From Rhodocaloribacter litoris (lineage in GTDB: Bacteria > Bacteroidota > Rhodothermia > Rhodothermales > ISCAR-4553), in the NCBI RefSeq assembly GCF_011682235.2, contig NZ_CP076718.1, positions 3,830,400 through 3,894,399 of the forward strand: 64,000 nucleotides of DNA, given 5' to 3'. Position 1 is the first letter of the stretch. Every line of letters starts with the position of its first letter. The notes beneath the pieces are model-generated. The model did not search any database. It was given only the letters and a program-made list of their open reading frames with translations, and was not told where the DNA came from. Made by a program: the position numbers and the translations under genes. This document shows positions 26,790 to 35,531 of this stretch, in pieces.

Positions 26790-27092
26790 ATGCAGAAGCT
26801 CTCGATCTCGGAACGGCTCGGGCTGGTCAACTACCGCAACCAGGGGCGGAGCCAGGCGACCCCGCACATTCTCGTCGACACGTCGATCTGCAACAGCGTT
26901 TGCCCGCACAAGTGCACCACGTATGTGTGCCCGGCCAACTGCTACACGCTCGACGATGAAGGCCACGTGCATTTCCAGTTCGAGGACTGCATCGAGTGCG
27001 GCACGTGCCTGTATGCCTGCGATCAGGGGGCGGTCACCTGGCGCTTCCCCGATCCGGAAACCGGGCGCGGGGTGAACTGGAGCCTGGGTTGA
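26790..27092 (+). CDS. fixX: FixX-like ferredoxin
   Basis: This 100-residue protein is cysteine-rich. Cys67, Cys70, Cys73 and Cys77 in CIECGTCLYACDQGAVTW form a 4Fe-4S site, and Cys34, 38, 42, 47 and 51 lie in the upstream NSVCPHKCTTYVCPANCYTL segment usual for FixX and the ETF-QO iron-sulphur domain. It accepts electrons for quinone reduction or delivers low-potential electrons, as the terminal member of FixABCX. It follows fixC on the same strand. Confidence 0.95.
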   Translation: MQKLSISERLGLVNYRNQGRSQATPHILVDTSICNSVCPHKCTTYVCPANCYTLDDEGHVHFQFEDCIECGTCLYACDQGAVTWRFPDPETGRGVNWSLG

Positions 27093-27142
27093 AGACGGCC
27101 CTCGGTGCCTGCACAGGCAGATCGGGATATCGACGCACCGTT

Positions 27143-27682
27143 ATGCTGCACGAGAAGATACCGGTGCCGGCTCCCGGGGAATACGCCCCGTTCTATGCCG
27201 GCTACGTCGAGGCGGTCGCCGGGGAGGACGTGGCGGAGGTCCTGCGGAGCCAGCCTGTGGAACTGCGGGCGCTGCTGGGGAGCCTCTCGGATGAGGCCGC
27301 CCGGTACCGGTATGCGCCCGGCAAGTGGAGCGTGAAGGAGGTGGTCGGCCACCTGACCGACGCCGAGCGGATTCTGGCCTGCCGCCTCCTGCGCATCGCC
27401 CGGGGCGACGCAACGCCCCTGCCCGGCTTCGATGAGCAGGCCTATGTGGCCGCCGCCGGGTTCGACCGCCTCCCGCTGGCGTCGTTGCTCGACGGTTTCG
27501 AGACGGCGCGCGCCGCCACGCTGGCGCTCGTGGAGACGCTGGCGCCGGAGGACGGGACGCGGCAGGGCACGGCGAACGGAACACCGGTGAGCGTACGTGC
27601 GCTGCTCTACATCCTGGCCGGGCACGTCCGGCATCACCAGCGCATCCTGCGCGAACGCTACGCGGCCGTCGTGGCGGGCTGA
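27143..27682 (+). CDS. DinB-like four-helix-bundle protein
   Basis: The 179-residue protein has the DinB pattern: YAPGKWSVKEVVGHLTDAER near the middle and GHVRHHQRILRERY at the C-terminus, giving His residues that could hold a metal ion. DinB/YfiT-like proteins include thiol-S-transferases and uncharacterised stress proteins. It starts 50 bases after fixX and may be co-transcribed, but a functional link to FixABCX is not evident. Confidence 0.87.
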   Translation: MLHEKIPVPAPGEYAPFYAGYVEAVAGEDVAEVLRSQPVELRALLGSLSDEAARYRYAPGKWSVKEVVGHLTDAERILACRLLRIARGDATPLPGFDEQAYVAAAGFDRLPLASLLDGFETARAATLALVETLAPEDGTRQGTANGTPVSVRALLYILAGHVRHHQRILRERYAAVVAG

Positions 27683-27689
27683 GCCGGGC

Positions 27690-27902
27690 CTACTTCTTCT
27701 TGCGTCGGCTCACGTATTCGTCGTACATCGCCCGGATCTCGTCGAGGTCGCTGCTGTTGATGAGCCGGAGGTAGCTCGATTTGACGTGGGAGATCTTGTT
27801 CCGGTCGAGCATCCGCTGGAGCCAGTCCATCGGGACGCCGGTTTGGCGGCATACTTCCACCGGGGTGAGCGGTTCGACCGGGTCCAGAACGGTCACCTTC
27901 AT
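27690..27902 (-). CDS. Small helix-turn-helix-like protein
   Basis: This 70-residue protein reads TPVEVCRQTGVPMDWLQRML followed by LRLINSSDLDEIRAMYDEYV and a basic tail SRRKKK. The spacing resembles a MerR/excisionase-type winged helix that binds DNA, but no exact family is recognised. It is convergent with the DinB gene, with only seven bases between stops. The upstream 180 bases, shared with the P-ATPase side, are AT-richer (GGATAAAATC) and may hold its promoter. Confidence 0.6.
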   Translation of the reverse strand: MKVTVLDPVEPLTPVEVCRQTGVPMDWLQRMLDRNKISHVKSSYLRLINSSDLDEIRAMYDEYVSRRKKK

Positions 27903-28086
27903 GGTATGCGCCCCCTGCGTGCGTTTGAAGAATTCCAGGCGTATCGGATAAAATCTGGTACGAGGGGCGGGGGGATAAGTTCTGAAAAGAGGGGATTTGA
28001 GGGAAGCTGGCCGTATGGTGTGTTTCGTGGTGCGTGGTCCGGGGTATGTGGGATCGTCCCCCCGCGAACGGCCACAACCGGCGCGG

Positions 28087-30423
28087 TCAGGCGTGGTACT
28101 TGAAGCCGAGCAGGCGCAGGCCGTTGAGCGAGACGAGCACGGTGCTGCCCTCATGCCCGACGACGGCCAGCGGTAGTGGCAGGCCGGTCCACAGGATGCC
28201 GGCGACCATCGACACGATCACAGCCAGGGCGAAGGTGAGGTTGACCACCAGGGTGCGGCGGGTGGCACGGCTGAGGGCGAAAACGTAGGGGATCTTGTCG
28301 AGGGCATCGGCCATGAGCACGATGTCGGCCGTTTCGAGGGCCACGTCGGTGCCGGCGGCCCCCATGGCGATGCCGAGGGTGGCGGTGGCCAGCGCCGGTG
28401 CGTCGTTGACCCCGTCCCCGACCATGGCGACGGGGCCGTGCCGGGCTTCGAGGTCGCGGAGCAGGCGCTGCTTGTCCTCGGGGAGCAGGCCGGCATGGAA
28501 GGCGTCTAGGCCGGCCTCGGCGGCGATGCGGGCGGCCACGCGCTCGTTGTCGCCGGTGAGCATGACGAGGTGCCGGATACCCAGCCGCCGGAGTTCGCGG
28601 ATGACGCCGGGGACGCCGGGCCGGAGCACATCGGCGTAGGCGAGCAGCCCCAGCAGGCGCGCCGTGCCGTTTGGCTCGTCTACCTCGGCCACGACCACAC
28701 ACGTCTTGCCCCCGGCCTCCAGACGTTCGACCTCCGCCGCGACGGCCGCGCGGTCCGGCACCGCCAGGTCGTCGAAGAAGCGCACGTTGCCGATGCGATA
28801 GGTGCGGCCGTCGACCTCGCCCCGCACGCCGCGTCCGGTGACGGCCTGAAACGCCGCCGCCTCGCCGTGGGCCAGCCCGCGTCCGGCCGCCGCCTCACAG
28901 GTGGCGCGGGCCAGCGGGTGCTCGGAGCGAGCCTGGAGGGTGGCCGCCACGCGCAGGAGTTCGTCCTCGGCGACTCCATACGGCTGCACGTCGGTCAGGC
29001 GGGGGCGGCCGGCCGTCAGCGTTCCGGTCTTGTCGAAGGCGATCACCCTGACCTCGGCCGCCTTCTCCACGTAGACGCCACCCTTGAACAGCACGCCCCG
29101 CCGGGCCGCGTTGCCGATGGCCGAGAGGATGGTGGCCGGGGTACTGATGACGAGCGCGCACGGCGAGGCCGCCACCAGCAGCGTCATGGCGCGGTAGAAG
29201 GCCGTTCCGAACGCCTCGCCCAGGAAGACCAGGGGGATCACCACGGCCAGGGCCGTCATCACGACCACCCCGGTGGCATAATACCGCTCGGCGGTGTCGA
29301 TGAAACGCTGCGTTTCGGCCTTCTCCGCCTGGGCTTCCTCGACGAGTGCGATGAGACGGGCCAGGGTCGATTCCCCGGCCCGGCGGGTGACCCGGACCTC
29401 CAGCGCGCCGTCCACGGCGAGGGTGCCGGCGAAGACGGGGTCTCCCGGGGCTTTCTGTACGGGCATCGACTCGCCCGTGACGGAAGCCTGGTCGACGGCG
29501 CTCGTGCCGGCCACCACCGTGCCGTCGAGCGGGATACGGTCGCCCGGGCGCAGCACGACGATCTCGCCCACCTCCACCGCCTCGACGGGAAGCGTCTCGG
29601 TGGCCGGGCCGCGTCGCACGACTGCCGTGTCCGGGCGGAGCTGCATGAGGGCTTCGATGGCCCGGCGCGTGCGCCGCATCGCGGCATGTTGCAGCACGTT
29701 CGAGAGCGAGAAGAGAAACAGGAGGAGGGCGCCCTCGAACGGTGCCCCCACGACGACGGCTCCCAGGGCGGCCAGCACCATCAGCAGGTCGATGTCGATC
29801 GTGCCGTGCCGCAGCGAGGCCAGCCCGGCCCGCACGCCAAAGTACCCGCCGGCCGCGTAGGCGGCGGCAAAGAGCAGGGCCGCGAGCACCGGGGCACCGC
29901 GCTTCTCGGCGAGGAGCCCGCCCACCATCGCCACGAACGTAACGGCCGTCAGCAGGACCTCCAGCCGGATCGGGGTGAGCCAGGCCCACAGGCCACGTGA
30001 AGGACCGGCTTCGCCGGGTCGCCGGTCCGTGATCACCTGCACGCCCAGCGCCTCCACCTGTTCGCGCAGGTGCTCCGGCGTGACCTGCGCCGCGTCGAAG
30101 GTCACCTTGAGGACGCCGCTCCGGAAGCTCGCCGAAACCTCGCGGACGCCCGGATGCCGGCCCAGGTTGCGCTCGAAGGTGCGGGCACACGACTCACACG
30201 CCCGCCCGCGCGGGGGGACGATCCGCACCAGGCGGGTGCGCAGGTTCCCGGTCGCCATGTCCGTTGCATGCCGGCCGGTCTTGCCGGGACCGTCTTCGGT
30301 GCCGCCCGGCTCCTGTGTGCAGGTTGGCGCGGGGGCTTCGATGCACGGGCCGTCCTCGCACGCGCAGGCATCGGCGGCAAGGCCGGCGTCGGTAGGCTGC
30401 TGGTCGGGACGGGGGCGATGCAT
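28087..30423 (-). CDS. Heavy-metal P1B-type ATPase, ZntA/CadA-like
   Basis: The 778-residue protein exports divalent soft metals (Zn, Cd or Pb) across the inner membrane. It has an N-terminal Cys-rich tail (DACACEDGPC), a heavy-metal domain with CESCA (Cys76, Cys79), and a TGES actuator motif. The transmembrane metal site is the SPC motif in LVAASPCALVISTP. The phosphorylated Asp lies in DKTGTLT, SEHPLA supplies the nucleotide-domain HP pair, and GDGVNDAPAL is the hinge. The last helix ends HEGSTVLVSLNGLRLL, typical of ZntA/CadA. It is divergent from glutaryl-CoA dehydrogenase across 271 bases. Copper is less likely because CPC is absent. Confidence 0.95.
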   Translation of the reverse strand: MHRPRPDQQPTDAGLAADACACEDGPCIEAPAPTCTQEPGGTEDGPGKTGRHATDMATGNLRTRLVRIVPPRGRACESCARTFERNLGRHPGVREVSASFRSGVLKVTFDAAQVTPEHLREQVEALGVQVITDRRPGEAGPSRGLWAWLTPIRLEVLLTAVTFVAMVGGLLAEKRGAPVLAALLFAAAYAAGGYFGVRAGLASLRHGTIDIDLLMVLAALGAVVVGAPFEGALLLFLFSLSNVLQHAAMRRTRRAIEALMQLRPDTAVVRRGPATETLPVEAVEVGEIVVLRPGDRIPLDGTVVAGTSAVDQASVTGESMPVQKAPGDPVFAGTLAVDGALEVRVTRRAGESTLARLIALVEEAQAEKAETQRFIDTAERYYATGVVVMTALAVVIPLVFLGEAFGTAFYRAMTLLVAASPCALVISTPATILSAIGNAARRGVLFKGGVYVEKAAEVRVIAFDKTGTLTAGRPRLTDVQPYGVAEDELLRVAATLQARSEHPLARATCEAAAGRGLAHGEAAAFQAVTGRGVRGEVDGRTYRIGNVRFFDDLAVPDRAAVAAEVERLEAGGKTCVVVAEVDEPNGTARLLGLLAYADVLRPGVPGVIRELRRLGIRHLVMLTGDNERVAARIAAEAGLDAFHAGLLPEDKQRLLRDLEARHGPVAMVGDGVNDAPALATATLGIAMGAAGTDVALETADIVLMADALDKIPYVFALSRATRRTLVVNLTFALAVIVSMVAGILWTGLPLPLAVVGHEGSTVLVSLNGLRLLGFKYHA

Positions 30424-30694
30424 GGCAGGCTACGTCGTTCGGATGCGAAGGTGATACAGGCGCCGGGCGTGCAGGTTCGGCCCGCCATGGAATTCGTACC
30501 TGGATCAAGTCAAGGCAAAACATGCCCGGTGCAGCGGCATAAAATGAACGGAAGTTCACAGTCCGGTGCGGCCCGGCCGGTGTGCGGCGCGGCCCGGATG
30601 CGTATCTTCTCCGGAAGCGCTACGCCGTATGGGGTCATGCGCGGCGATGAGGCGAGACACTCCGCAAGCTCAATCGATCATTCGAAAAGACGAG
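30424..30694. other. Divergent promoter region between the P-ATPase and gcdH
   Basis: This 271-base gap contains no credible gene. On the minus strand a CCTTGACTTGATCC stretch near 30505 could hold a -35 box for the ATPase, but no clear -10 or MerR-type operator was identified. Confidence 0.35.
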
Positions 30695-31951
30695 ATGCCC
30701 GGATTTGCCTTCAATGCAGATGATGCTTTCCTCTTCGAAGAGCTGCTCGGCGAAGAGGACCGGCTGGTGATGGAGTCCGCGCGCGAGTATGCGCAGGCGA
30801 AGCTCGAACCGCGTGCCCTGGAGGGCAACCAGAACGAGGTCTTTCACCCGGAGATCCCGCGTGAGATGGGGGAACTCGGGTTGCTGGGGCCAACGATCCC
30901 GCCCGAGTACGGCGGGGCCGGCGTGAGCTACACGGCCTACGGCCTCGTTGCCCGCGAACTGGAGCGCGTCGATTCGGCCTACCGGTCGTTCTGCTCGGTG
31001 CAGTCGTCGCTGGTGATGCACCCGATCCACAAGTTCGGCACCGAGGAGCAGCGCCGCCGCTTCCTGCCGCGCCTGGCCACGGGCGAGCTCATCGGGTGTT
31101 TCGGCCTCACCGAGCCCGACCACGGCTCCGACCCCGGGTCCATGAAGACGACGGCCCTCCGGGTCGAGGGCGGCTGGGTGCTCAACGGCGCCAAGATGTG
31201 GATCACCAACTCGCCCATCGCCGACGTGGCCGTCGTCTGGGCCAAGGCGAAGGAGCGCAAGGAGGAGGAAGGCGTCATCCGGGGCTTTCTCGTCGAGCGG
31301 GGTATGGAGGGCTTCTCCACGCCGAAGACGCACAACAAGATGTCGCTCCGCGCCTCGATCACCGGCGAGATCGTGCTGGAGGACTGCTTCGTGCCGGATG
31401 CGAACGTCTTTCCCGACATCCGGGGGCTGAGGGGGCCCTTCGACTGCCTGAACAATGCCCGGTACGGGATCGTCTGGGGCGCACTCGGTGCGGCGGAGGA
31501 CTGCTACCGCCGGGCGCGGCAGTACGTCCTCGAACGCGAGCAGTTCGGCTACCCGCTCGCCGCCATGCAGCTGATCCAGACGAAGCTGGCCAACATGCTG
31601 ACCGACATCACCCAGATGCAGCTGCTGGCCTGGCGCCTGGGTGTGCTCAAGGACCAGGGGCGGGCCACGCCGGCCATGGTGTCGCTGGCCAAACGGAACA
31701 ACTGCGGCAAGGCCCTCGAGATCGCCCGCATCGCGCGCGACATGCACGGCGGCAACGGCATCACCGGCGAGTACCGCGTCATCCACCACATGGTCAACCT
31801 CGAAAGCGTCAACACCTACGAGGGCACCTACGACATTCACGGCCTCATCCTGGGCCGCGAGCTGACCGGCATCCAGGCCTTCATCCCGCGCGGCAATGAC
31901 CTGCCGGAGAAAGCCCCGCAGGCCGAAAAGAAGGCAGTCGAGGCGGAGTGA
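30695..31951 (+). CDS. gcdH: Glutaryl-CoA dehydrogenase
   Basis: The 418-residue acyl-CoA dehydrogenase carries the glutaryl-CoA dehydrogenase signatures [39 protein letters not shown] and [20 protein letters not shown]. The catalytic Glu is in [20 protein letters not shown]. It oxidises and decarboxylates glutaryl-CoA to crotonyl-CoA in lysine or aromatic breakdown, passing electrons to ETF; the FixABCX genes lie 3.6 kb away. The start [12 protein letters not shown] is chosen over upstream in-frame ATGs that add unrelated residues. A strong terminator follows. Confidence 0.95.
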   Translation: MPGFAFNADDAFLFEELLGEEDRLVMESAREYAQAKLEPRALEGNQNEVFHPEIPREMGELGLLGPTIPPEYGGAGVSYTAYGLVARELERVDSAYRSFCSVQSSLVMHPIHKFGTEEQRRRFLPRLATGELIGCFGLTEPDHGSDPGSMKTTALRVEGGWVLNGAKMWITNSPIADVAVVWAKAKERKEEEGVIRGFLVERGMEGFSTPKTHNKMSLRASITGEIVLEDCFVPDANVFPDIRGLRGPFDCLNNARYGIVWGALGAAEDCYRRARQYVLEREQFGYPLAAMQLIQTKLANMLTDITQMQLLAWRLGVLKDQGRATPAMVSLAKRNNCGKALEIARIARDMHGGNGITGEYRVIHHMVNLESVNTYEGTYDIHGLILGRELTGIQAFIPRGNDLPEKAPQAEKKAVEAE

Positions 31952-31980
31952 TCCCCCTGCGCCCGGCGCGAGCCAAACGA

Positions 31981-32005
31981 AAAAGCCGGCTCCGAGCCGG
32001 CTTTT
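31981..32005. terminator. Rho-independent terminator, bidirectional
   Basis: AAAAGCCGGCT and AGCCGGCTTTT form a perfect 11-bp stem with a CCG loop, flanked by A on one side and T on the other. It lies 30 bases after gcdH (plus) and 32 bases after the fmdB-like stop (minus), so it can end both convergent transcripts. Confidence 0.92.
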
Positions 32006-32036
32006 CTGTCGTCTTCCCCGGTAGCGGCGCCGGGGG

Positions 32037-32315
32037 TCAGGTAGAGGCCGTTTCGCTCTTTTTCGACGCCGCCGGTTCGCCGCCGGTGCTCGGCCGGGTA
32101 TCCCCTTTTGCGTTACCGTTTGCGGCGCCGTTGCCCTTGCGGGCATAGTCGGTCAGGTAGAAGCCGTTGCCCTTGAAGATGAGCCCGGCGCCGCCGGTGA
32201 TCAGGCGTGTGACCGGCTGGCCCGTGGTCGGGCAGGTCGTCAGGGCCGGTTCGCTGATGCGCTGTTCGATCTCGAAGGTGGTTCCGTCTGCGCGTTTGTA
32301 GACGTAGGTCGGCAT
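32037..32315 (-). CDS. FmdB-family zinc-ribbon-like protein lacking most cysteines
   Basis: The 92-residue protein begins MPTYVYKRADGTTFEIEQRI and continues with GGAGLIFKGNGFYLTDYARK, the conserved frame of FmdB-type small regulators. Typical members carry two Cys pairs for zinc; here only one Cys remains (ALTTCPTTGQPV), so the zinc ribbon is probably lost. The C-terminal tail is low-complexity (Gly, Asn, Ser). Its role is unknown. It ends near a shared terminator. Confidence 0.8.
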   Translation of the reverse strand: MPTYVYKRADGTTFEIEQRISEPALTTCPTTGQPVTRLITGGAGLIFKGNGFYLTDYARKGNGAANGNAKGDTRPSTGGEPAASKKSETAST

Positions 32316-32434
32316 CGCTGCTTCCGGGTTGGTTGATCCATATGACATTCTGGCGCATGCCGCAGCTCGGATGCAGCCGGTTTAGCCTGCCGGACAAATA
32401 ATGTTCCATTCCAGTCGAGACTTTCGGTGCAAGT

Positions 32435-35338
32435 TCACTCGGTGGCGTACGTGCCCGGCGGGGTTGGCAGGAGGGGGCGCGGCGGCGTTTCGCGGATGGC
32501 CTGGGCGGCAAGGTCGGCCAGTGCAGCGCGTACGGTCCGGTGCCGCTGGTTCTCGCGGGTCGGATAGACCCGGTTCGAGAGCAGGATGACGAAGAGTTGC
32601 TGGTCGGGGTCGATCCAGAGCGAGGTGCCGGTGAAGCCGGTATGGCCGAAGCTGCGGGGGCCGAAGTACTGGCCGGCGGAGGAGTAGCCTTCCGGGCTTT
32701 TCGTGTCCCAGCCGAGGGCACGGGTGCTCTCGCCGGTGGCGTCGGCGCGGGTGGTGAAGAGGCGGATCGTCTCGGGCTGGAGGAACGCCCGCCCGTGGAT
32801 GCGTCCTTCGTGGAGGAGCATGTAGGCGAACGTTGCCAGGTCCTCCACCGTGGAAAAGAGGCCCGCATGCCCGGCGACGCCGTCCAGCAGGTAGGCCGTC
32901 TCGTCATGGACCTCGCCCTGCACGAGCCGCTTGCGGAAGTCGCGGTCGTACTCGGTGGGAACGGCGGTCGTGTCCGGGCCGTGCCCGGCCGCGATGAAGC
33001 CGGTGTTGTGCATGCCGAGGGGTTCGAAGATGGCTTCCCGGGTGAAGGTGGCGAAGTCCTGTCCGGTGATCTGCTCGATGACGAGGGCCAGCACGATCAT
33101 GTTGAAGTCGCTGTAGCGCGTCTCGGTGCCGGGGGGGTAGACGAGGCTGTCCGCCAGAATGGCTTTCAGGACCTGCTCCCGCGTGGTGAAGCCCATCCGG
33201 TGGAAGGGGCGGAAGGGGATCAGGCCGCTCGTGTGCGTGAGGAGCTGCCGGATGGTGACGTGCCCCTTCCCGTTCTGGCCGAATTCGGGCAGGTAGGTGG
33301 CCACCGGCGCGTCGAGGTCGAGCCGCCCGTCTTCATAGAGCAGCATCGCCGCTGTGGTGGTGGCGACGACCTTGGTGAGCGAGGCGAGATCGAAGCGGGA
33401 TTGCGGGGTGACGCGCTGCCCGGCGGCATAGGTGTGGTAGCCATAGCCCTCGCTTTTGACCAGGACGCCGTCCCGCCCGATGGCGACGGCGGCGCCGGGA
33501 AACGCGCGGGTCTCGATGGCGGCATGCAGGAGCGAGTCCACGCGGTCGAGCGCGTCGCCGTCCATGCCGGCCTCTTCCGGGAAGCCGGGCCGCAGGGCGA
33601 CCTGCTCCAGGGAGAGGCCTTCGCCATAGGCATAATGGCCGGGGATCGTGACGGGCAGGCGCCCGCCGACGGGGCTCATGCCGAAGAGCGCCTGCGCGGC
33701 GGCCTTCTGCGACGCCTCGGCGCCCCCGTAGGCCGCCAGGTAGACCTCCGGCTGCCGGGCCAGGCCCATCACGATGTAGGGGTTGCCGAAGGAGAGCAGC
33801 ACCACGGGCGGGTCGAGGGCCAGCAGGCGGTCGAGGAAGGCGCGCTGATCGTCCGGCAGGTTGATGCGCCCGCTCCAGGAACGCACGCGCACGAAGGCCG
33901 GGACGAGGACGGCGTCGTACCCGGCGGCTTCGCGGAGGAAACGCTCCCGCTCGGCGTCCGAGGTGCGGCGGTCGACGAGGCGGTGGGTGACGACGGCGCC
34001 CCGGGCGAGCTCGCGTATCGTCCGGGCGAAGGCGGCGCCCGTGTCGGGGTCGTCGTCGTCGCTGAGGGTGAGGATGAACAGGCGTCCGGGAGGCGGCAGA
34101 AGGGGTAACAGGTCGTGCTCGTTGCGGAGGAGCGTCAGCGAGGCGCGGGCGATGGTTTCGCTGAGCACCCGGTGCGGGCGTGTGGCGACGTGGTGGCGCA
34201 CGGCCTCCAGGTCCACGGTCCGGTTCAGGTGAAGGCCCAGGCGGGCCTTGGCCCGGAGGATGCGGTACACCGAGCGGTCGATCCGTGCCTCGCTCAGGCG
34301 TCCCTCGGTCACGGCGCGGAGGACGGCGGCCCGGGCGGCATAAACGTCTTCGGACATGAGCACCATATCCGCCCCGGCGGCGATGGCCCGGACGGCCGCT
34401 TCGCCGGGTTCGAAGTGCTTCGTCACCCCGGCCATGTTCATCGCGTCGGTGACGACGAGCCCGTCGAAGCCGAGTGCTTCCCGCAGCAGCCCCGTCGTGA
34501 TGGCCGGCGAGAGGGTGCCGGGGACGCGGGGGTCGGTTTCGAGCCGGGGGAAGGCGATATGGGCCGTCATGATGCTGCCGATGCCGGCCTGCACCGCGGC
34601 CCGGAACGGGATCAGCTCGACGTGATCGAGGCGATCCCGGTCGTGAAGGATGACGGGCAGATCGGCGTGCGAGTCGGTGGCCGTGTCGCCGTGGCCGGGG
34701 AAATGCTTGGCCGTGGCGATGACGCCGCCGTCCTGGGCGCCGCGGACGAACGCGGCCACCATCTCGGCCACCAGTGCCGGGTCTTCCCCAAAGGAGCGGA
34801 CGTTGATGATCGGGTTGTTCGGGTTGTTGTTGACGTCCGCGACGGGGGCAAAGATCTGGTGGACGCCCAGCGCGCGGGCTTCCCGGGCCGTCATGTAGCC
34901 GGCTGTGTAGGCCAGCGCCGGGTCTCGTGTGGCCCCGAGCGCCATCGTGCGCGGCAGGGTGGTCGTGTGCTCGAGCCGCATCCCCGGTCCCCATTCCATG
35001 TCCTGCGAAACCAGCAGCGGCAGCCGGGCCCGGGATTGCAGGTCGTTGGCCAGCATCGCCTGCGCCAGGGGCTCACCCTGGAAAAAGATGACGCCGCCGA
35101 CCCCGACCTGCTCGACCAGTTCGACCAGTTCTGCATAGGCCGGATCATCCGTACTCCGGAAATAGCCATAGGCGGGTACGGCAAACAGCTGGGCGACTTT
35201 CTGTTCCAGCGTCAACGCTTCCAGGGTCTGGCCGACCCACGGCACCGTGCCGTCTTCGCCGGTCTCGACGGTGCGTGGTGCCGCACAGGCCAGGCTGAGA
35301 AAGGCGGGAAGGCACAGGAGAAGCCAGGTGCGGAACAT
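32435..35338 (-). CDS. GH3 beta-N-acetylhexosaminidase fused to a class C beta-lactamase-like hydrolase
   Basis: The 967-residue protein starts MFRTWLLLCLPAFLSLACA, a signal peptide with a lipobox-like LACA. Residues ~30-380 form a GH3 NagZ-type domain, with KHFPGHGDTATDSHADLP (catalytic His loop) and GLVVTDAMNMAGVTKHFEPG (nucleophile Asp). The GH3 C-terminal domain follows to about 590. The last ~370 residues are a serine hydrolase with SxxK in FDLASLTKVVAT, the Tyr motif RYSDFN and the third motif FGHTGFTGT. Such fusions are known in Bacteroidota and probably act on peptidoglycan outside the cytoplasm. True antibiotic resistance is not implied. Confidence 0.93.
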   Translation of the reverse strand: MFRTWLLLCLPAFLSLACAAPRTVETGEDGTVPWVGQTLEALTLEQKVAQLFAVPAYGYFRSTDDPAYAELVELVEQVGVGGVIFFQGEPLAQAMLANDLQSRARLPLLVSQDMEWGPGMRLEHTTTLPRTMALGATRDPALAYTAGYMTAREARALGVHQIFAPVADVNNNPNNPIINVRSFGEDPALVAEMVAAFVRGAQDGGVIATAKHFPGHGDTATDSHADLPVILHDRDRLDHVELIPFRAAVQAGIGSIMTAHIAFPRLETDPRVPGTLSPAITTGLLREALGFDGLVVTDAMNMAGVTKHFEPGEAAVRAIAAGADMVLMSEDVYAARAAVLRAVTEGRLSEARIDRSVYRILRAKARLGLHLNRTVDLEAVRHHVATRPHRVLSETIARASLTLLRNEHDLLPLLPPPGRLFILTLSDDDDPDTGAAFARTIRELARGAVVTHRLVDRRTSDAERERFLREAAGYDAVLVPAFVRVRSWSGRINLPDDQRAFLDRLLALDPPVVLLSFGNPYIVMGLARQPEVYLAAYGGAEASQKAAAQALFGMSPVGGRLPVTIPGHYAYGEGLSLEQVALRPGFPEEAGMDGDALDRVDSLLHAAIETRAFPGAAVAIGRDGVLVKSEGYGYHTYAAGQRVTPQSRFDLASLTKVVATTTAAMLLYEDGRLDLDAPVATYLPEFGQNGKGHVTIRQLLTHTSGLIPFRPFHRMGFTTREQVLKAILADSLVYPPGTETRYSDFNMIVLALVIEQITGQDFATFTREAIFEPLGMHNTGFIAAGHGPDTTAVPTEYDRDFRKRLVQGEVHDETAYLLDGVAGHAGLFSTVEDLATFAYMLLHEGRIHGRAFLQPETIRLFTTRADATGESTRALGWDTKSPEGYSSAGQYFGPRSFGHTGFTGTSLWIDPDQQLFVILLSNRVYPTRENQRHRTVRAALADLAAQAIRETPPRPLLPTPPGTYATE

Positions 35339-35423
35339 GATCGGCAAGCGGGTGCAGGGGATGCGAAGCGTTCGGGGCCGGCGGGGATGCCGGTGTTTTC
35401 CCAAACTAAGAATCCAACGGGGG

Positions 35424-35459
35424 TCTTGCACGTTGCGTGCCGAACGTTGCGCGTTGAAC
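35424..35459. repeat. CGTTGCACGTTGAA-type repeat, degenerate
   Basis: TCTTGCACGTTGCGTGCCGA and GAACGTTGCGCGTTGAACC lie upstream of the GH3 gene and match the 14-bp unit at 57741 with a few changes. Confidence 0.6.
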
Positions 35460-35531
35460 CTGCCCGCCTGCACATTTTTTTCACGATAAAAGGGTCGGGG
35501 TTGAGAGCGGCGGAAGCCCACGCGTTTTAAA

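Noticed and set aside
28087-30423. Copper ATPase
   Set aside because: The membrane metal site is SPC, not CPC, and the C-terminal HEGSTVLVSLNGLRLL is ZntA/CadA-like.
34115-35530. Large plus-strand open frame opposite the GH3/beta-lactamase gene
   Set aside because: It is antisense to well-conserved catalytic motifs and shows no protein family.
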